A stretch of DNA of 64,000 nucleotides from positions 1,617,590 to 1,681,589 of the forward strand of contig NZ_SJPR01000001.1 of assembly GCF_007859955.1 (NCBI RefSeq), given 5' to 3'. Source of the DNA: Botrimarina colliarenosi (GTDB lineage: Bacteria; Planctomycetota; Planctomycetia; Pirellulales; Lacipirellulaceae). The position numbers were made by a program, and so were the translations under genes. Positions 1 to 8,137 of the stretch are shown here, in pieces. Each line of letters opens with the position of its first letter. Within the stretch, counting starts at the first letter, position 1. Below the pieces are notes generated by a model. It was not told the origin of the DNA. It ran no database searches and saw only the letters and a list, made by a program, of their open reading frames with translations.

Positions 1-381
1 GGCGCCGCCGCCCTCGACGCCCTCACCGAGCACGTCGCAAGCGGCACGGGCCCGGCGATCATCGCCGTCGACGGGCCCCGCGGCCCCAAGGGCTGCGTCA
101 AGAAAGGGATCGCCGCCCTCGCCGACCGCGCCGACGCCGCGGTGCTCAACGTCGTGCTGATCCCAAAATGGCGGCTGCGGATCACGCCGTCGTGGGACCG
201 CTTCCAGGTCCCGATCCCGTTCACCCGGATCGACGCCTACTTCGCCGAGCCGATCCGTAAACGCCCCAACGAAGGGGTCGAGGCGCTCCGCCGCCGGATC
301 GAGGACTCGCTCAACGCGCTCGAAGCCGAGCACGACCCGACCGAAGCCCGCGCCGGCGAAGCGCTCCGCCGCGCCGCGTAG
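1..381 (+). CDS. DUF374 / lysophospholipid acyltransferase-family protein, C-terminal part
   Basis: The gene enters from the left edge and is open from base 1 in frame 1; 126 residues are visible up to the TAG. Near its start is the motif AVDGPRGPKG, which marks the DUF374 branch of the lysophospholipid acyltransferase superfamily (inner-membrane lipid acyl transfer). The rest, with PKWRLRITPSWDRFQVPIPF followed by a short amphipathic tail, fits the C-terminal third of such a protein. The upstream HX4D active-site box would lie outside the window, so activity cannot be judged. The acyl acceptor is unknown. Family assignment is fairly secure from the DGPRGP motif. Confidence 0.75.
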   Translation, partial: GAAALDALTEHVASGTGPAIIAVDGPRGPKGCVKKGIAALADRADAAVLNVVLIPKWRLRITPSWDRFQVPIPFTRIDAYFAEPIRKRPNEGVEALRRRIEDSLNALEAEHDPTEARAGEALRRAA

Positions 382-416
382 CGGGGCCAGCCGCGGGCCG
401 CCGGCGCTCTCTCGGA

Positions 417-606
417 CTAGGCCGTGTTGGTATTCTCCTGGCGACTCTGTCGCCCGATCTCCCTCCCCTTGATGGGGAGGGTCGGGGAGGGGTGAGGAAC
501 CCGGGCACCCGGCGCGTCCCCCCCACTTATCCAGGGAAGTGGCCTCCCCACGAGGGGGGAGGGAGGTCGGACGACAGGGGGCCAAGAGAGTGTCAGCACG
601 ACCTAG
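417..606. mobile_element. MITE-like palindromic element with CTAG flanks
   Basis: CTAG occurs at 417-420 and again at 603-606. Between them the sequence folds on itself: 421-480 pairs with 543-602 as imperfect inverted repeats of about 60 bp. The outer ends read GCCGTGTTGGTATTCTCCTG and, reverse-complemented, GTCGTGCTGACACTCTCTTG; all mismatches in the outer 22 bp are transitions. No coding capacity is evident. A 4-bp CTAG duplication fits the YTAR target preference known for the IS5 group, so this is probably a non-autonomous IS5-type miniature element. That link is an inference. Confidence 0.55.
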
Positions 607-619
607 AATCCACCGTGCA

Positions 620-676
620 GGGCTGTTTGATCAGGTTGATCACTCCCCCAAGGTGATCAACCTTGTCAAACAGCCC
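620..676. repeat. Long hairpin (24-bp arms)
   Basis: Arms at 620-643 and 653-676 pair at 22 of 24 positions around a 9-base loop. The hairpin lies between the MITE-like element and the sigma-factor gene, roughly 100 bp ahead of the latter. No T-run follows, so it is not a classical terminator. It could act as an mRNA-processing or dispersed repeat element. The rest of 382-772 holds no convincing gene. Confidence 0.6.
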
Positions 677-772
677 TCGTTGGGGCCTTCCCTTGTGGCA
701 AGGACTAGCCGACTTTTGGGGCCCGGCCGGTTTTCTTGAACCCTTCGCCCGACGCCGCGGCACTGTGGCGGC

Positions 773-1357
773 ATGACGGTCATGAGCCAGCCCCTCCCGC
801 CCACCGCCGACGCGTCGCTCCCGCGAGGGCGAGCCGCGCCGGCCCTCGACCTGGGGCGGCTGGTCCGTGACCGTCAGGCCGAGGTCTGGCGTTACCTGCG
901 TTACCTGGGCGCCGAACCCACCGAGGCGGACGACCTCACCCAAGAGACTTTCCTCGCCGTCGCCCGCTCGACCTTTGTCGAAGCGTCCGACCAACAGACG
1001 GCCGGCTACCTCCGCACGGTCGCCCGGCGACAGCTGCTGATGCTGCGGCGCAAACAGAAGCGCCGTTGTGAGACGACCGACCTCGACGCCGCCGAAACGG
1101 TCTGGTCCGAAGCGATGTGGCGTGACCGATCGCACGGCGATCCCTGGGACGACCACGTCGACGCGGCCCGCGACTGTGTCGAGAAGCTTGAAGGCCGTGT
1201 ACGGCAAGCGATCGACTTGACGTATCACCAGGGCGAGAGCCGCGAGGCGATCGCCACGACGCTCGGCATGACCGCCGACGGCGTGAAGACGCTGTTGCGA
1301 CGCACCCGTGAGAAGCTGCGCGAGTGCATCGAGGCGACGCTGCGGCCCAACTTGTAG
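773..1357 (+). CDS. ECF sigma factor (RNA polymerase sigma-70 family)
   Basis: A protein of 194 residues with the two-domain ECF layout. Region 2 spans about residues 28-97 and includes EADDLTQETFLAVAR. Region 4 spans about 133-187 with the helix-turn-helix GESREAIATTLGMTADGVKT followed by LLRRTREKLRE. It should direct core RNA polymerase to a small regulon. ATG at 773 is used; an in-frame ATG at 782 is the alternative. The next gene, a membrane vWA protein on the same strand, starts 100 bp later; sigma/membrane-protein pairing is common for ECF systems, so that protein is the likely partner. A perfect inverted repeat starts at the stop codon. Confidence 0.88.
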   Translation: MTVMSQPLPPTADASLPRGRAAPALDLGRLVRDRQAEVWRYLRYLGAEPTEADDLTQETFLAVARSTFVEASDQQTAGYLRTVARRQLLMLRRKQKRRCETTDLDAAETVWSEAMWRDRSHGDPWDDHVDAARDCVEKLEGRVRQAIDLTYHQGESREAIATTLGMTADGVKTLLRRTREKLRECIEATLRPNL

Positions 1358-1451
1358 GGTCCGCTGTGCGGACCGCACGACCGAGTCGGAGCTATCAGGG
1401 ACTTTTGTCCCAGCAGACACCGTTAACCACGGTCCGCACAGCGGACCCTAC
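1354..1451. repeat. Perfect 21-bp inverted repeat after the sigma gene
   Basis: Bases 1354-1374 and 1431-1451 are exact reverse complements. Each arm is itself near-palindromic (GGTCCGC, three bases, GCGGACC), so the unit can fold as one long stem or as two short hairpins. The left arm contains the stop codon of the sigma gene and the right arm ends six bases before the start of the vWA gene. It could tune expression between the two genes or be a dispersed repeat. Confidence 0.8.
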
Positions 1452-1456
1452 TCGAT

Positions 1457-3892
1457 ATGAGCAATCCCCAACCAACCGCCGCCGATCACCACGACCGGCT
1501 GACCGACCGCGTGCTCGCCGAGGCCCTCGGCGCCGAGCGGCCACCCGACTTGTCCGCCGCGATCGCGTCACGCCTTGCCGACGCGCAGGCCGAGGTCGCC
1601 GCCCCTTCCGGGAGAACTGCGATGCAAACCCGACGTGCGTGGATCGTGCTACTGGCCACAGCGGCTTCGTTGATGGCGGTCGTGCTGTGGCGCGGCGTCG
1701 CCACAGTTAATGAGCCAAAGGTTGCGCTGATAGAGCCAGCAGCGACTGAAGCTGCATCATCGGCCACCGCGTCGTCGAGTCACAAGCCAAACGCTGCGAC
1801 GCCACCCGTTGCGGAGTCTTCGGATGGGCCGATTATGTACGTTGGGAATTATGGTGACCCGCCTGACAGTGGTGATGGCTCAGGGACGCCGTGGGCGATA
1901 AATGTACTTGATGGTCCTGAACGGGTTTCGGGGGAGGTGTTCGTTCCGTCCGAAGGGCAAACTTTTCCGGGCTTAGAGCTGGCAAATGAACCGCGTGTTT
2001 ATTTCAATCCCAGAAACCTGGCAAAAGACTCTAGCGGCGGTCGTGCGGCAACTCCATCCGCTCCTGTCGCTAAGCCAGGCCAGTCTCAAACTTATAGCAT
2101 CAGCCCTGAACGAGTTGAGGAGTTGAAGAGTCTGCGGAAGCAGCCAGCGACGCCCGCAGAGCAGTCGCCTAGTTCCGGTGCCTACGGCAGCCCGTCCGTC
2201 GTAAATCAGGGCGATCTCAAGTGGTTCAAGCCAGTAGAACTGGGCAAAGATGCCCAGATGCCGCGTCGCGATTCTGGCTGGTTCCACTCGATTGACAAGC
2301 TGTATTGGTCAGAGTCCAAACCAAGCACTGCGATCGGGCTAGGTGGTCTCATCAATGACGCCACCGTACCAAGCGGCGGCGTCAAGATTGGTCGTGACTT
2401 CTATTACCGCGAACCACCCTTGCACGACCGTTATGAAGCCATCCACGAAAACGCCTTCACCAAGCCCGCTGGCGAGGACGCCCTCAGCACCTTTAGCATC
2501 GACGTCGATACAGCCAGCTACTCGAACGTGCGGCAGTACCTGCTCGACATGCGGCGTCTGCCGCCGGCGGACGCGGTCCGTGTCGAAGAGCTTGTCAATT
2601 ACTTCGACTACGCCTACGAGGCACCGAAGGAAGCGGCCGAGGAACCCTTTGCGGCTTCGCTTGGCTGCTTCGCTTGCCCCTGGGCACCGTCGCACAAGCT
2701 GGTGCGGATCGGCGTGAAAGGTCGTGAGGTCGATGCCGACAAACGGCCGCTGTCGAACCTTGTGTTTTTGGTGGACGTGTCGGGGTCGATGAATGATCGC
2801 AACAAATTGCCGCTAGTGATTAGTGGCCTCGAGGCGCTCACTGACCGGCTTGGCGAGAACGATCGCGTCGCGATCGTCGTGTACGCCGGCAGCGAGGGCG
2901 TGGTGCTCCCCAGCACGTCGGGCGATCGGAAGGACGAGATCCGTTCGGCGCTCGGCCGGCTGCAAGCGGGCGGCTCGACCGCGGGGGGCGCCGGCCTCAA
3001 GCTCGCTTACGAGATCGCCGAACGGAACCAGATCGGCGGCGGCGTGAACCGCGTCGTGCTCTGCACCGACGGCGATTTTAATGTCGGGCTGACAGGGACC
3101 GAAGAGCTCGCCAAGCTCGTCGAGACCCGCGCCAAAGAGACGGGTGTCTTTCTGACCGTGCTCGGCTTTGGGCGTGGCAATCTCAACGACGCGATGCTTG
3201 AGGAGATCAGCGGCCGTGGCGACGGGCACTACGCCTACATCGACAACGAGAAGGAGGCCCGCCGTGTGTTGTCACGCGACCTGTCGGGGACGCTCGTAAC
3301 GATCGCCAAGGACGTGAAGCTGCAGGTCGAGTTCAACCCGGCGAAAGTCGCCTCGTACCGCCTGATCGGCTACGAGAACCGCGTCATGGCCGCCAAGGAT
3401 TTCAATGACGACACGAAGGACGCCGGCGAGATCGGCGCCGGGCACACGGTCACGGCGCTCTATGAGATCGTCCCCGTCGGTGTTGAAGAGCCGGCGCCGC
3501 CGGTCGATGGATTGAAGTACCAGCCCGCCCCGGTCGAGGAGGACGCGGCTCGCGTCGACCTGATAGGGGAGAGCGCGCAGCCGACTGTGTTCGCCGCGGA
3601 ACTGCTCACGCTCAAGATTCGCTACAAGCAGCCCGAGGGGGGCGCGAGCAAGAAGCTCGAGTTCCCGCTCGAAGACGCGGGCAAGTCGTTCGCCGACGCC
3701 GACGACGATTTCCGCTGGGCCGCGGCGGTGGCGGAGTTCGGCATGCTGCTGCGGGGCTCGTCGCACGCCGGCGATGCGACGCTCGACAGCGTGCTCGAGA
3801 TCGCCCGCGGGGCGCTCGGCGCCGACGATGGCGGCTACCGGGCCGAGTTCCTCGACCTCGTCCGACGGGCCCAGGAACTGCGGGGACGTTGA
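1457..3892 (+). CDS. Membrane-anchored vWA protein of the YfbK type
   Basis: 811 residues. One hydrophobic segment lies at about 61-79 (AWIVLLATAASLMAVVLWR), so the first 60 residues are probably cytoplasmic and the rest outside. A low-complexity, lower-GC linker follows to about residue 310. Then comes the YfbK-type N-terminal domain (FSIDVDTASYSNVRQYL), the vWA domain with MIDAS motif DVSGSM at D440 and the later TDGDFNVG, and a C-terminal DUF3520-like domain. The MIDAS is intact, so metal-dependent ligand binding is expected. Its cytoplasmic tail and position after an ECF sigma gene suggest an anti-sigma or sensing role, which is an inference; no zinc anti-sigma motif is visible. Confidence 0.87.
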   Translation: MSNPQPTAADHHDRLTDRVLAEALGAERPPDLSAAIASRLADAQAEVAAPSGRTAMQTRRAWIVLLATAASLMAVVLWRGVATVNEPKVALIEPAATEAASSATASSSHKPNAATPPVAESSDGPIMYVGNYGDPPDSGDGSGTPWAINVLDGPERVSGEVFVPSEGQTFPGLELANEPRVYFNPRNLAKDSSGGRAATPSAPVAKPGQSQTYSISPERVEELKSLRKQPATPAEQSPSSGAYGSPSVVNQGDLKWFKPVELGKDAQMPRRDSGWFHSIDKLYWSESKPSTAIGLGGLINDATVPSGGVKIGRDFYYREPPLHDRYEAIHENAFTKPAGEDALSTFSIDVDTASYSNVRQYLLDMRRLPPADAVRVEELVNYFDYAYEAPKEAAEEPFAASLGCFACPWAPSHKLVRIGVKGREVDADKRPLSNLVFLVDVSGSMNDRNKLPLVISGLEALTDRLGENDRVAIVVYAGSEGVVLPSTSGDRKDEIRSALGRLQAGGSTAGGAGLKLAYEIAERNQIGGGVNRVVLCTDGDFNVGLTGTEELAKLVETRAKETGVFLTVLGFGRGNLNDAMLEEISGRGDGHYAYIDNEKEARRVLSRDLSGTLVTIAKDVKLQVEFNPAKVASYRLIGYENRVMAAKDFNDDTKDAGEIGAGHTVTALYEIVPVGVEEPAPPVDGLKYQPAPVEEDAARVDLIGESAQPTVFAAELLTLKIRYKQPEGGASKKLEFPLEDAGKSFADADDDFRWAAAVAEFGMLLRGSSHAGDATLDSVLEIARGALGADDGGYRAEFLDLVRRAQELRGR

Positions 3893-3899
3893 ACATCAA

Positions 3900-4025
3900 T
3901 TGCTGAGCAATCGAGCAGCTGAGCAATCGAGCAGCTCAGCAATCGAACATAAGAGAGCCGTGTCGTCCCGACCACGGCGGCGCCGGGTACCCGCGACGCG
4001 CCGTGGTCGGGACGACACGGCTCTC
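3900..4025. repeat. 16-bp tandem repeat plus 27-bp perfect palindrome between convergent genes
   Basis: Bases about 3900-3946 hold roughly three copies of GCTGAGCAATCGAGCA. Right after, 3953-3979 and 3999-4025 are perfect 27-bp inverted repeats with a 19-base loop. The gap separates the stop of the vWA gene from the stop of hisA, so the palindrome could serve as a shared end for both transcripts, though no T-run is present. Confidence 0.8.
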
Positions 4026-4032
4026 GCGGCGC

Positions 4033-4767
4033 CTACGACCGGGCGATCTTGAGAGCCGCCACCAAGTCGATGGTTCCTTCGTACAAGGCGCGGCCGATGA
4101 TCGCGGCGGCGAGGCCGGCGTCTTTCAGCCGCTGGACATCGTCGAGCGTCGTGACGCCCCCCGAGGCGACGACCGGAAGGTCGCCCACCGCCCGCTGCAT
4201 CTCCGCCATCGCGGCGACGTTCGGCCCCTGCATCATGCCGTCGGTGGCGATGTCGGTGTAGACGATCGCCGCCAGCGGCTTGCCGACAAACCGCTTCGCC
4301 AATTCGACCGCATTGGTCTGGCTCGTTTCCATCCAGCCGTCGGTCGCGACCAGGCCGTCGCGGGCGTCGATCCCCAGCACGAGCTTGTTGGGGAAGCGCT
4401 CGACGATGCCCTCGAACCAGTCGGTGTGCTTGATCGCCGAGGTGCCGACGACCAGGCGGTCGAGACCGAAGTCGAGCAGTTCGACGATCGATTGGTCGTC
4501 CCGCACGCCGCCGCCGAGTTCGACATTGAAGGGCTCGTTGTAGGCGTTCAGCGCCTCGAGGATCTCTTCGACCGCCGGCAGGTTGACGGGGGCTCCTTCG
4601 CGGGCGCCGTCGAGGTCCACCACGTGCAGGCACCGCGCGCCGGCGTCGGCGAATTGCCGGGCGACGGCGGCCGGCTCGTCGTTGAAGACCGTTTCCTGGG
4701 CGTAGTCCCCCTGCCGGAGTCGGACACACTTGCCCCCGCGGAGGTCGATGGCGGGCCAGATTTGCAT
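4033..4767 (-). CDS. hisA: HisA, ProFAR isomerase of histidine biosynthesis
   Basis: 244 residues, the usual HisA length. It catalyses the Amadori-type isomerisation of ProFAR to PRFAR, the fourth histidine step, in the cytosol. The (beta-alpha)8 barrel is recognisable: MQIWPAIDLRGGK carries the catalytic Asp at residue 8, followed by VELGGGVRDD, GIDARDGLVATDGW with the second catalytic Asp, and the phosphate-binding loops VVASGGVTT and AAIIGRALYEG. The start is placed at the ATG at 4767 because the family begins there; 18 in-frame codons upstream do not look coding. No other his gene is near, so histidine genes are scattered in this genome. Confidence 0.95.
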   Translation of the reverse strand: MQIWPAIDLRGGKCVRLRQGDYAQETVFNDEPAAVARQFADAGARCLHVVDLDGAREGAPVNLPAVEEILEALNAYNEPFNVELGGGVRDDQSIVELLDFGLDRLVVGTSAIKHTDWFEGIVERFPNKLVLGIDARDGLVATDGWMETSQTNAVELAKRFVGKPLAAIVYTDIATDGMMQGPNVAAMAEMQRAVGDLPVVASGGVTTLDDVQRLKDAGLAAAIIGRALYEGTIDLVAALKIARS

Positions 4768-4937
4768 AGAGTTTAGTCGGCAGTCAGCTGTGAGCAGTGA
4801 GGAAGTTACGACGAGGGACACTATGTTTACAAAGCTAGCCGCCTAAGGCTAGCCATCCGATTCGCTAGAGAATTGGAGTAAAGTGAGGCGAGGAGCTTGC
4901 CACCAGCCACCGCCCTCTGCCAACCGCCCACTCCTTC

Positions 4938-6962
4938 GTGCCCGACCCCACCCAACCGCTCGACGTGCTCGCCGTCATCGACGCGGTCTGCGACCGGTTT
5001 GAGTCGGCGTGGCGCGAGGCGGGTGACGGGACGGAGGGCCCCCGGTGCGAGGCCTTCGCCGCGGAACTCCCCGCAGGACTGCGGGAAGACGCCTTGCGAG
5101 AGCTCTTCGCTATCGAGCGACAATATCGGGCACGGCGAGGAGAGGACGCGACCGATTGGGCCGGCGCTCGGCCCGAGCTCGGACGATTCGTCGATGAGCC
5201 GTCCGCTAGCGACGCGCTTGCCGAGGCGGCGACGCTCACCGGCCCGGCGGCGCCATCGAGCTTTGGCAGCGGCCAGCTGCGGCTGCGCTGCCCCCAGTGC
5301 CAGAGCCGTGTCGACCTCTCGGTCGATTCACAGCTCGACGAGATCACGTGCGGGGCCTGCGGCAGCGCGTTCGGGCTGCTCGGTTCGGGCGCCGAGGCGG
5401 ACGCCGTCGCGCCGCGGGTGGGACGGTTCTTGCTCCGCGAGCGGCTCGGCATTGGCGCCTTTGGCGCCGTGTGGCGGGCCCGCGACCCCGAGCTCGACCG
5501 CGACGTGGCGATCAAGCTCCCGCGGCGCGGCGGCCTCGCGCCGTACGAGGCGGAGCTCTTCTTCCGCGAAGCCCGCGCGGCGGCGCAGCTGGCGCACCCG
5601 GGGATCGTCTCGGTCCACGAGGTGGGACGCGACGCGAGCCTCGACGGCACGGGGTCGATCTATATCGTCAGCGAACTGGTCGATGGCGAGCCGATGTCTG
5701 ACCGGATCAAAGAGTGGCGCCCGACGCCGCGGCAGTCGGCGGCGCTGGTCGCCGACATCGCCGACGCGCTCGACTACGCCCACGGCCGTGGCGTCATCCA
5801 CCGCGACCTCAAGCCGTCGAACATCATGCTCGACCGCTTCGCGACCGGCGGCGAGACAGCGCGGGCGGGGCTCGCCAATCTCGGCCGTCCGCGGCTGATG
5901 GACTTCGGCCTCGCCAAACGCGACGCGGGCGAAATCACCATGACGGTTGATGGCCAAGTGCTCGGCACGCCGGCCTACATGTCGCCCGAACAGGCGAGCG
6001 GGCAGACGCGTTGGATCGATCGGCGGACCGACTTGTACGCATTGGGCGTCGTGCTGTTCCGACTGCTGACGGGCGAGCTGCCGTTCCGCGGCACCGCGAC
6101 GAGCCAGATCCAGCAGCGGCTGACCGACGACGCCCCCAGCCCGCGACGGCTCGACGATACGGTGCCAATCGATTTGGCGACGGTCTGCCTAAAGTGTCTC
6201 GAACGCGACCCCAACAAGCGTTACGACACGGCGGCGGACGTCGCGGCAGAGATGCGGCGTTACCTGGCGGGCGAGCCGGTGCTGGCCCGCCCGCTGTCGC
6301 CGTGGGGCAGGGCGGGGCGGTGGGCGCGGCGGCGTCCGGCCTTGGCGACCGCGCTGACGCTTGGCGCCGTCCTGGCCGTTGTCGGTCCCACCGCGGCGGT
6401 CGTCATTGGACGGCAAGCGGCGAAGCTGGAGTCGCAACTCGACGAGCGTGACGAGTTGATCCGTCAGCAGGAGCAGCGTGTCGACGAATTGGAAGCGGCA
6501 AAGGACGCCCAGGGTTCAAGGGTTCATGCACAGGACATCGATCCGATCCGCGTCGAGGCGATCGAGCGACTATTAACTAGTAGTGGCGAACGCCTCCTGG
6601 TCGCGGCCCGGCAATCACCACGGAGTAGCGCTGAAGGAGTAAACGCACGCATCGCGATGTCGAGGTTGCTCCTTGCGGTCGGACGCGACGCCGAGGCCGC
6701 TTCGCTACTTGCCGAGATTGGCGAACCCTCTATCACGGGATTATCGAATGAACTGACGCAACTGCGCGATGCGCTGACGAACGCCGAAGCGCTTCGCGAC
6801 ACGTTGCGTGAGAAGCGGCTTGGAGCCGCCGGCGTGAAGGCGGCAGCGCAATTGCAAGAGGCGGCAACGCCGCAACTGCCAGAAGTCAACCTCACCCCAA
6901 GCGACCTCGTCAATCTCGCCGATGTGCTCCTAAAGCAAGGGGAGGGGGTCAATAAACCCTGA
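4938..6962 (+). CDS. Zinc-ribbon Ser/Thr protein kinase, membrane-anchored
   Basis: 674 residues from a GTG start. After a helical N-terminus there is a four-cysteine ribbon (C118, C121, C138, C141). The kinase domain runs from about 163 to 440: glycine loop GIGAFGAVW, K193 in VAIKLPR, HRDLKPSN with catalytic D290, DFG at D322 and TPAYMSPEQ. All catalytic residues are present. One transmembrane helix follows near 469-490, then a coiled coil to about 520 and a C-terminal domain of unknown type. The kinase faces the cytosol. A ribbon ahead of a Hanks-type kinase is a recurring planctomycete layout; target proteins are unknown. A palindrome and a tandem repeat follow the stop. Confidence 0.92.
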   Translation: MPDPTQPLDVLAVIDAVCDRFESAWREAGDGTEGPRCEAFAAELPAGLREDALRELFAIERQYRARRGEDATDWAGARPELGRFVDEPSASDALAEAATLTGPAAPSSFGSGQLRLRCPQCQSRVDLSVDSQLDEITCGACGSAFGLLGSGAEADAVAPRVGRFLLRERLGIGAFGAVWRARDPELDRDVAIKLPRRGGLAPYEAELFFREARAAAQLAHPGIVSVHEVGRDASLDGTGSIYIVSELVDGEPMSDRIKEWRPTPRQSAALVADIADALDYAHGRGVIHRDLKPSNIMLDRFATGGETARAGLANLGRPRLMDFGLAKRDAGEITMTVDGQVLGTPAYMSPEQASGQTRWIDRRTDLYALGVVLFRLLTGELPFRGTATSQIQQRLTDDAPSPRRLDDTVPIDLATVCLKCLERDPNKRYDTAADVAAEMRRYLAGEPVLARPLSPWGRAGRWARRRPALATALTLGAVLAVVGPTAAVVIGRQAAKLESQLDERDELIRQQEQRVDELEAAKDAQGSRVHAQDIDPIRVEAIERLLTSSGERLLVAARQSPRSSAEGVNARIAMSRLLLAVGRDAEAASLLAEIGEPSITGLSNELTQLRDALTNAEALRDTLREKRLGAAGVKAAAQLQEAATPQLPEVNLTPSDLVNLADVLLKQGEGVNKP

Positions 6963-6978
6963 CATTGTCACGCAAGTT

Positions 6979-7065
6979 TGTAGGAGGCGTCTCCCGACGC
7001 CGATTCCGCGCACCATGCTGCCTTGTGATGGTGCGCGAAATCGGCGTCGGGAGACGCCTCCCACA
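6979..7065. repeat. Palindrome with the TGTAGGAGGCGTCT core
   Basis: Arms 6979-7016 and 7028-7065 pair with two mismatches around an 11-base loop. The core TGTAGGAGGCGTCT...GACGCCGATT recurs in the palindrome at 11182-11265, so the two belong to one dispersed family. It sits 16 bp after the kinase stop. The right arm runs directly into the 14-bp tandem array. Confidence 0.85.
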
Positions 7066-7199
7066 GGGCAAGTCCCACAGGGCAAGTCCCACAGGGCAAG
7101 TCCCACAGGGCAAGTCCCACAGGGCAAGTCCCACAGGGCAAGTCCCACAGGGCAAGTCCCACAGGGCAAGTCCCACAGGGCAAGTCCCACAGGGCAAGA
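7060..7199. repeat. Ten-copy 14-bp tandem array
   Basis: The unit CCCACAGGGCAAGT repeats ten times without interruption at a 14-bp period (7060, 7074, ... 7186); only the last base of the last copy differs. The first seven bases of the first copy are also the end of the palindrome at 6979-7065, so the array seems to have grown out of that element. Each unit contains the mini-hairpin CCC-ACA-GGG. There are no unique spacers, so it is not CRISPR. It ends 11 bp before the convergent DUF1559 gene. Confidence 0.95.
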
Positions 7200-7210
7200 A
7201 GCGTTGCGAC

Positions 7211-8137
7211 TCAAAACGATTCTTCAAAGACCTCGCCGCCATTCCGGCTCGCGAGTGCCCGATAGAGATTGATATCAACATCATCTCGCAGGAAGTGGAC
7301 GCTGGCGTCGGCAAAGGCAAAGTGAGCCCCCCCGGAATGGAAGCTCCCGAAGTAAAAGTCGTTGCGTTTGAGCGTCCCTGGGTCGGAAGCGGGGCGGGCG
7401 GGATCGCCACGGAAATAGCCAAATCGGCCGGGATCAGCATTGATCGGATAGCGAACATTCTTCGTCGCTTGTTGGTAGACCTCTTCGATGCGTGCCCGCC
7501 CGGTCCAGATCGCGCCCGTCATCCAGAGCTCGACGGCGTGGTCGACCAGGTAGGCCCGTTCGCCGAACATCAGGGTGTTGGAGAGGCCGTCGAGCACCTG
7601 TGACGGGGGGACTTCGCTGTCGGGGTAGAGGATTCCGTCGGTGTAGACATCGCCATAGAAGGTGTTGTCGAGGTCCCAGACTTCGACCGCGCCGTTGCCG
7701 GCGACGCCGGCGTAGGTCGACCGTCCGTCGCTGGCCAGCTCCCCGTTGGGGGTGCTCGGGCAGATAAAAACTCCCGGTGTCGGATGGTCCTTGTTGGTCA
7801 TCTCCCCCGTCGGCAAGACGCCGATCGCGTCGGCTAGCGCTTGCTCTTCGAGCTGTGGCAGGACGAGGACCCGCCAGCCAACGCCGTCGCGCTGCTGAGC
7901 CGCGGTGAGACGGGCGCCGGCCGGGAAGCGTCGTTCCTTCGACTCGAAGAGGTGAGCGGCCAGGGCGATCTGCCGCAATTGATTCGAGCAAGACATCCGC
8001 CGGGCCGCTTCCCGCGCCGCTTGCACCGCCGGCAACAGCAGGCCGACGAGCACCGCGATGATAGCGATGACGACCAACAGCTCGACGAGCGTGAACGCCC
8101 GTTGGCGAGGGTCGGCGCTGATGGTGACGGACGTCAT
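7211..8137 (-). CDS. DUF1559 prepilin-like protein
   Basis: 308 residues. The N-terminus carries a type IV prepilin-like signal, [20 protein letters not shown], in which cleavage before the Phe and one hydrophobic helix are expected. A DUF1559 domain follows. The C-terminal H-x9-D motif region reads HSGGAHFAFADAS, with Ala in place of the usual Gly of the H-X9-DG signature. The start is the ATG at 8137, which overlaps the stop of the upstream PEP-CTERM gene as ATGA, so the two are translationally coupled. DUF1559 proteins are greatly expanded in planctomycetes and probably form or decorate pseudopilus-like surface structures; the role of this one is unknown. Confidence 0.88.
   Translation of the reverse strand: MTSVTISADPRQRAFTLVELLVVIAIIAVLVGLLLPAVQAAREAARRMSCSNQLRQIALAAHLFESKERRFPAGARLTAAQQRDGVGWRVLVLPQLEEQALADAIGVLPTGEMTNKDHPTPGVFICPSTPNGELASDGRSTYAGVAGNGAVEVWDLDNTFYGDVYTDGILYPDSEVPPSQVLDGLSNTLMFGERAYLVDHAVELWMTGAIWTGRARIEEVYQQATKNVRYPINADPGRFGYFRGDPARPASDPGTLKRNDFYFGSFHSGGAHFAFADASVHFLRDDVDINLYRALASRNGGEVFEESF

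Noticed and set aside
593..1420. 275-codon minus-strand frame
   Set aside because: Antisense to the sigma factor gene and runs through two palindromes.
3896..4729. Arg-rich 277-codon frame over hisA
   Set aside because: Shadow of hisA in another frame on the same strand.
7060..7199. CRISPR-like look of the regular array
   Set aside because: Units are contiguous 14-mers without spacers, and no cas gene is near.
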